From Enterobacter ludwigii (GTDB lineage: Bacteria; Pseudomonadota; Gammaproteobacteria; Enterobacterales; Enterobacteriaceae): DNA of 64,000 nt. The DNA lies in assembly GCA_023023105.1 (NCBI GenBank), contig CP083824.1, positions 4,154,001-4,218,000 on the forward strand, given 5' to 3'. Positions 63,116 to 64,000 of the stretch are shown one piece after another. Numbering within the stretch: the first letter of the stretch is position 1; every line of letters begins with the position of its first letter. The notes beneath the pieces were generated by a model, which worked only from the letters and a program-made list of their open reading frames with translations, was not told the DNA's origin and made no database searches. Both the position numbers and the translations under genes were made by a program.

Positions 63116-64000
63116 TCATTGCTGTGCTTCTTTGCGCGGCTGGCGCAGCACTTCATTAATCTGCGGTTTATCTACCGGGCCGGTAATGTGGTAGCGCAGA
63201 ATGGAGACCTTGCTCCATAGCGGACCCAGCACTTTACTGGCGGCAAACACCGCCGCACCAACAATCGGGTTCACCACAAAGGCCGCTGCCACGCCAACGC
63301 TCGCGGAAATTTCCGGCGCCACCACGGCTTCCATATCCAGCTCTCGACGCACGAGATTGACCGAGCCTTTCATCGCGATATCCGCTTCCAGGCCGTCCAC
63401 CAGCGTGTCGTCCGTATGCAGAACGCCATCCTTGATCCACGCCGTGCTGCGAATGGAATCGTAGTAGAAACCTTCGCTGAATGTGTCGCTGAAATCGAAG
63501 CGCAGCTTGCGCAGCAGTGCATCAAAACTCAGCAGGCGCAGGATCTGCCCGGCGCGCCCCGTGCTCACGTCGGCGATTTCACCTTTACCGAAGCGGGTTT
63601 TCAGAATGCCATTGAGCGAGGCTTCATCCGGCGTCCACGGCGCGGCACGCCAGTGAAGATCGTAATCAACATCAAATGACGAACCGCGAAGCGGCGTGGT
63701 AATGCCAAAGAAATTGGCCGCGGCATCCAGCTTGTTGCCTTTAATGTCACCCTTCAGGGAGGTACGCTGCTCGCCCGGGTTATTCACCCATTCGCCTGCG
63801 GCCGTCATGCGTCCAAAACCGGTATCGACCAGGCCACCGGTGAGCGTGAGCGTATTTCCCTGAATGGCGAAATCACCGTCGATACGGCCATATTTTTGCC
63901 CCCACAGCCAGCATTCAGCACAGCGCAACTGGAGATCGGGCCAGCCGTTAAAATCGACGCGAGCGGTTTTGCTCAGCGGTGACGTCTCTGCCGGTTTATC
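63116..64000 (-). CDS. yhdP: AsmA-like envelope protein YhdP (3' part)
   Basis: C-terminal ~290 residues of YhdP. The frame stays open to the window edge, so the start shown by any internal codon is not real. YhdP is one of the large AsmA-like proteins moving phospholipid to the outer membrane. Visible are the AsmA_2-type repeats and the C-terminal hydrophobic stretch AAFVVNPIVGAAVFAASKVL. Confidence 0.96.
   Translation of the reverse strand, partial: DKPAETSPLSKTARVDFNGWPDLQLRCAECWLWGQKYGRIDGDFAIQGNTLTLTGGLVDTGFGRMTAAGEWVNNPGEQRTSLKGDIKGNKLDAAANFFGITTPLRGSSFDVDYDLHWRAAPWTPDEASLNGILKTRFGKGEIADVSTGRAGQILRLLSFDALLRKLRFDFSDTFSEGFYYDSIRSTAWIKDGVLHTDDTLVDGLEADIAMKGSVNLVRRELDMEAVVAPEISASVGVAAAFVVNPIVGAAVFAASKVLGPLWSKVSILRYHITGPVDKPQINEVLRQPRKEAQQ

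Overview
The window is ordinary, gene-dense enterobacterial core chromosome. Protein lengths and sequences, as I remember the families, sit very close to E. coli K-12. The gene content (a PmrAB-like pair after dacB, a GabD-like gene beside aaeBAX, two yhcN-type genes) points to Enterobacter (cloacae complex) or a close relative such as Lelliottia or Leclercia. I could not run a search, so the genus is inference. I see no prophage, insertion sequence, CRISPR array, rRNA or tRNA.

Layout. 1-3 kb: the 3' part of dacB and a PmrAB-like two-component pair. 3-7.6 kb: obgE-yhbE-rpmA-rplU facing left, then ispB and sfsB facing right. 7.7-12.5 kb: murA, ibaG and mlaBCDEF (retrograde phospholipid transport), all leftward. 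12.7-20.6 kb: a long rightward run, yrbG-kdsD-kdsC-lptC-lptA-lptB-rpoN-hpf-ptsN-rapZ-npr (Kdo synthesis, LPS export, sigma-54 and nitrogen PTS). 20.6-24.6 kb: mtgA, elbB, the small RNA ArcZ and arcB.

24.7-37.1 kb is the unusual part. The block lptG-lptF-pepA-holC-valS-yjgM-ahr-dhaKL-yjgR stands between arcB and yhcC, which are neighbours in E. coli K-12. The K-12 counterparts of most of these genes lie near 96-97 min, about a quarter of the chromosome away. The right junction is so tight that yjgR and yhcC overlap tail to tail. One consequence is that lptFG lies within about 8 kb of lptCAB.

37.1-53.5 kb returns to E. coli order: yhcC, gltBD (glutamate synthase), sspBA, rpsI-rplM, zapE, zapG, degQ-degS, mdh and argR. 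53.9-64 kb holds two tandem yhcN-type genes, yhcO, a GabD-like aldehyde dehydrogenase, the aaeXAB efflux operon with its regulator aaeR, yagU, tldD and the 3' part of yhdP.

Functionally the window is rich in envelope building and maintenance: peptidoglycan (dacB, murA, mtgA), LPS (kdsCD, lptABCFG), lipid asymmetry (mla, yhdP) and periplasmic quality control (degQ, degS). These are mixed with nitrogen and carbon regulation (rpoN, ptsN, npr, gltBD, argR, arcB/ArcZ). Regulatory signals readable by eye include ArcZ, paired ARG boxes at argR, CRP-like palindromes before aaeR, yhcN and gltB, a sigma-E-like promoter before lptA and several intrinsic terminators. I found no convincing undescribed multi-gene system. 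The best leads are the arcB/yhcC rearrangement, the dacB-linked sensor pair, the aldehyde dehydrogenase beside the aae efflux genes and a possible leader ORF before gltB.
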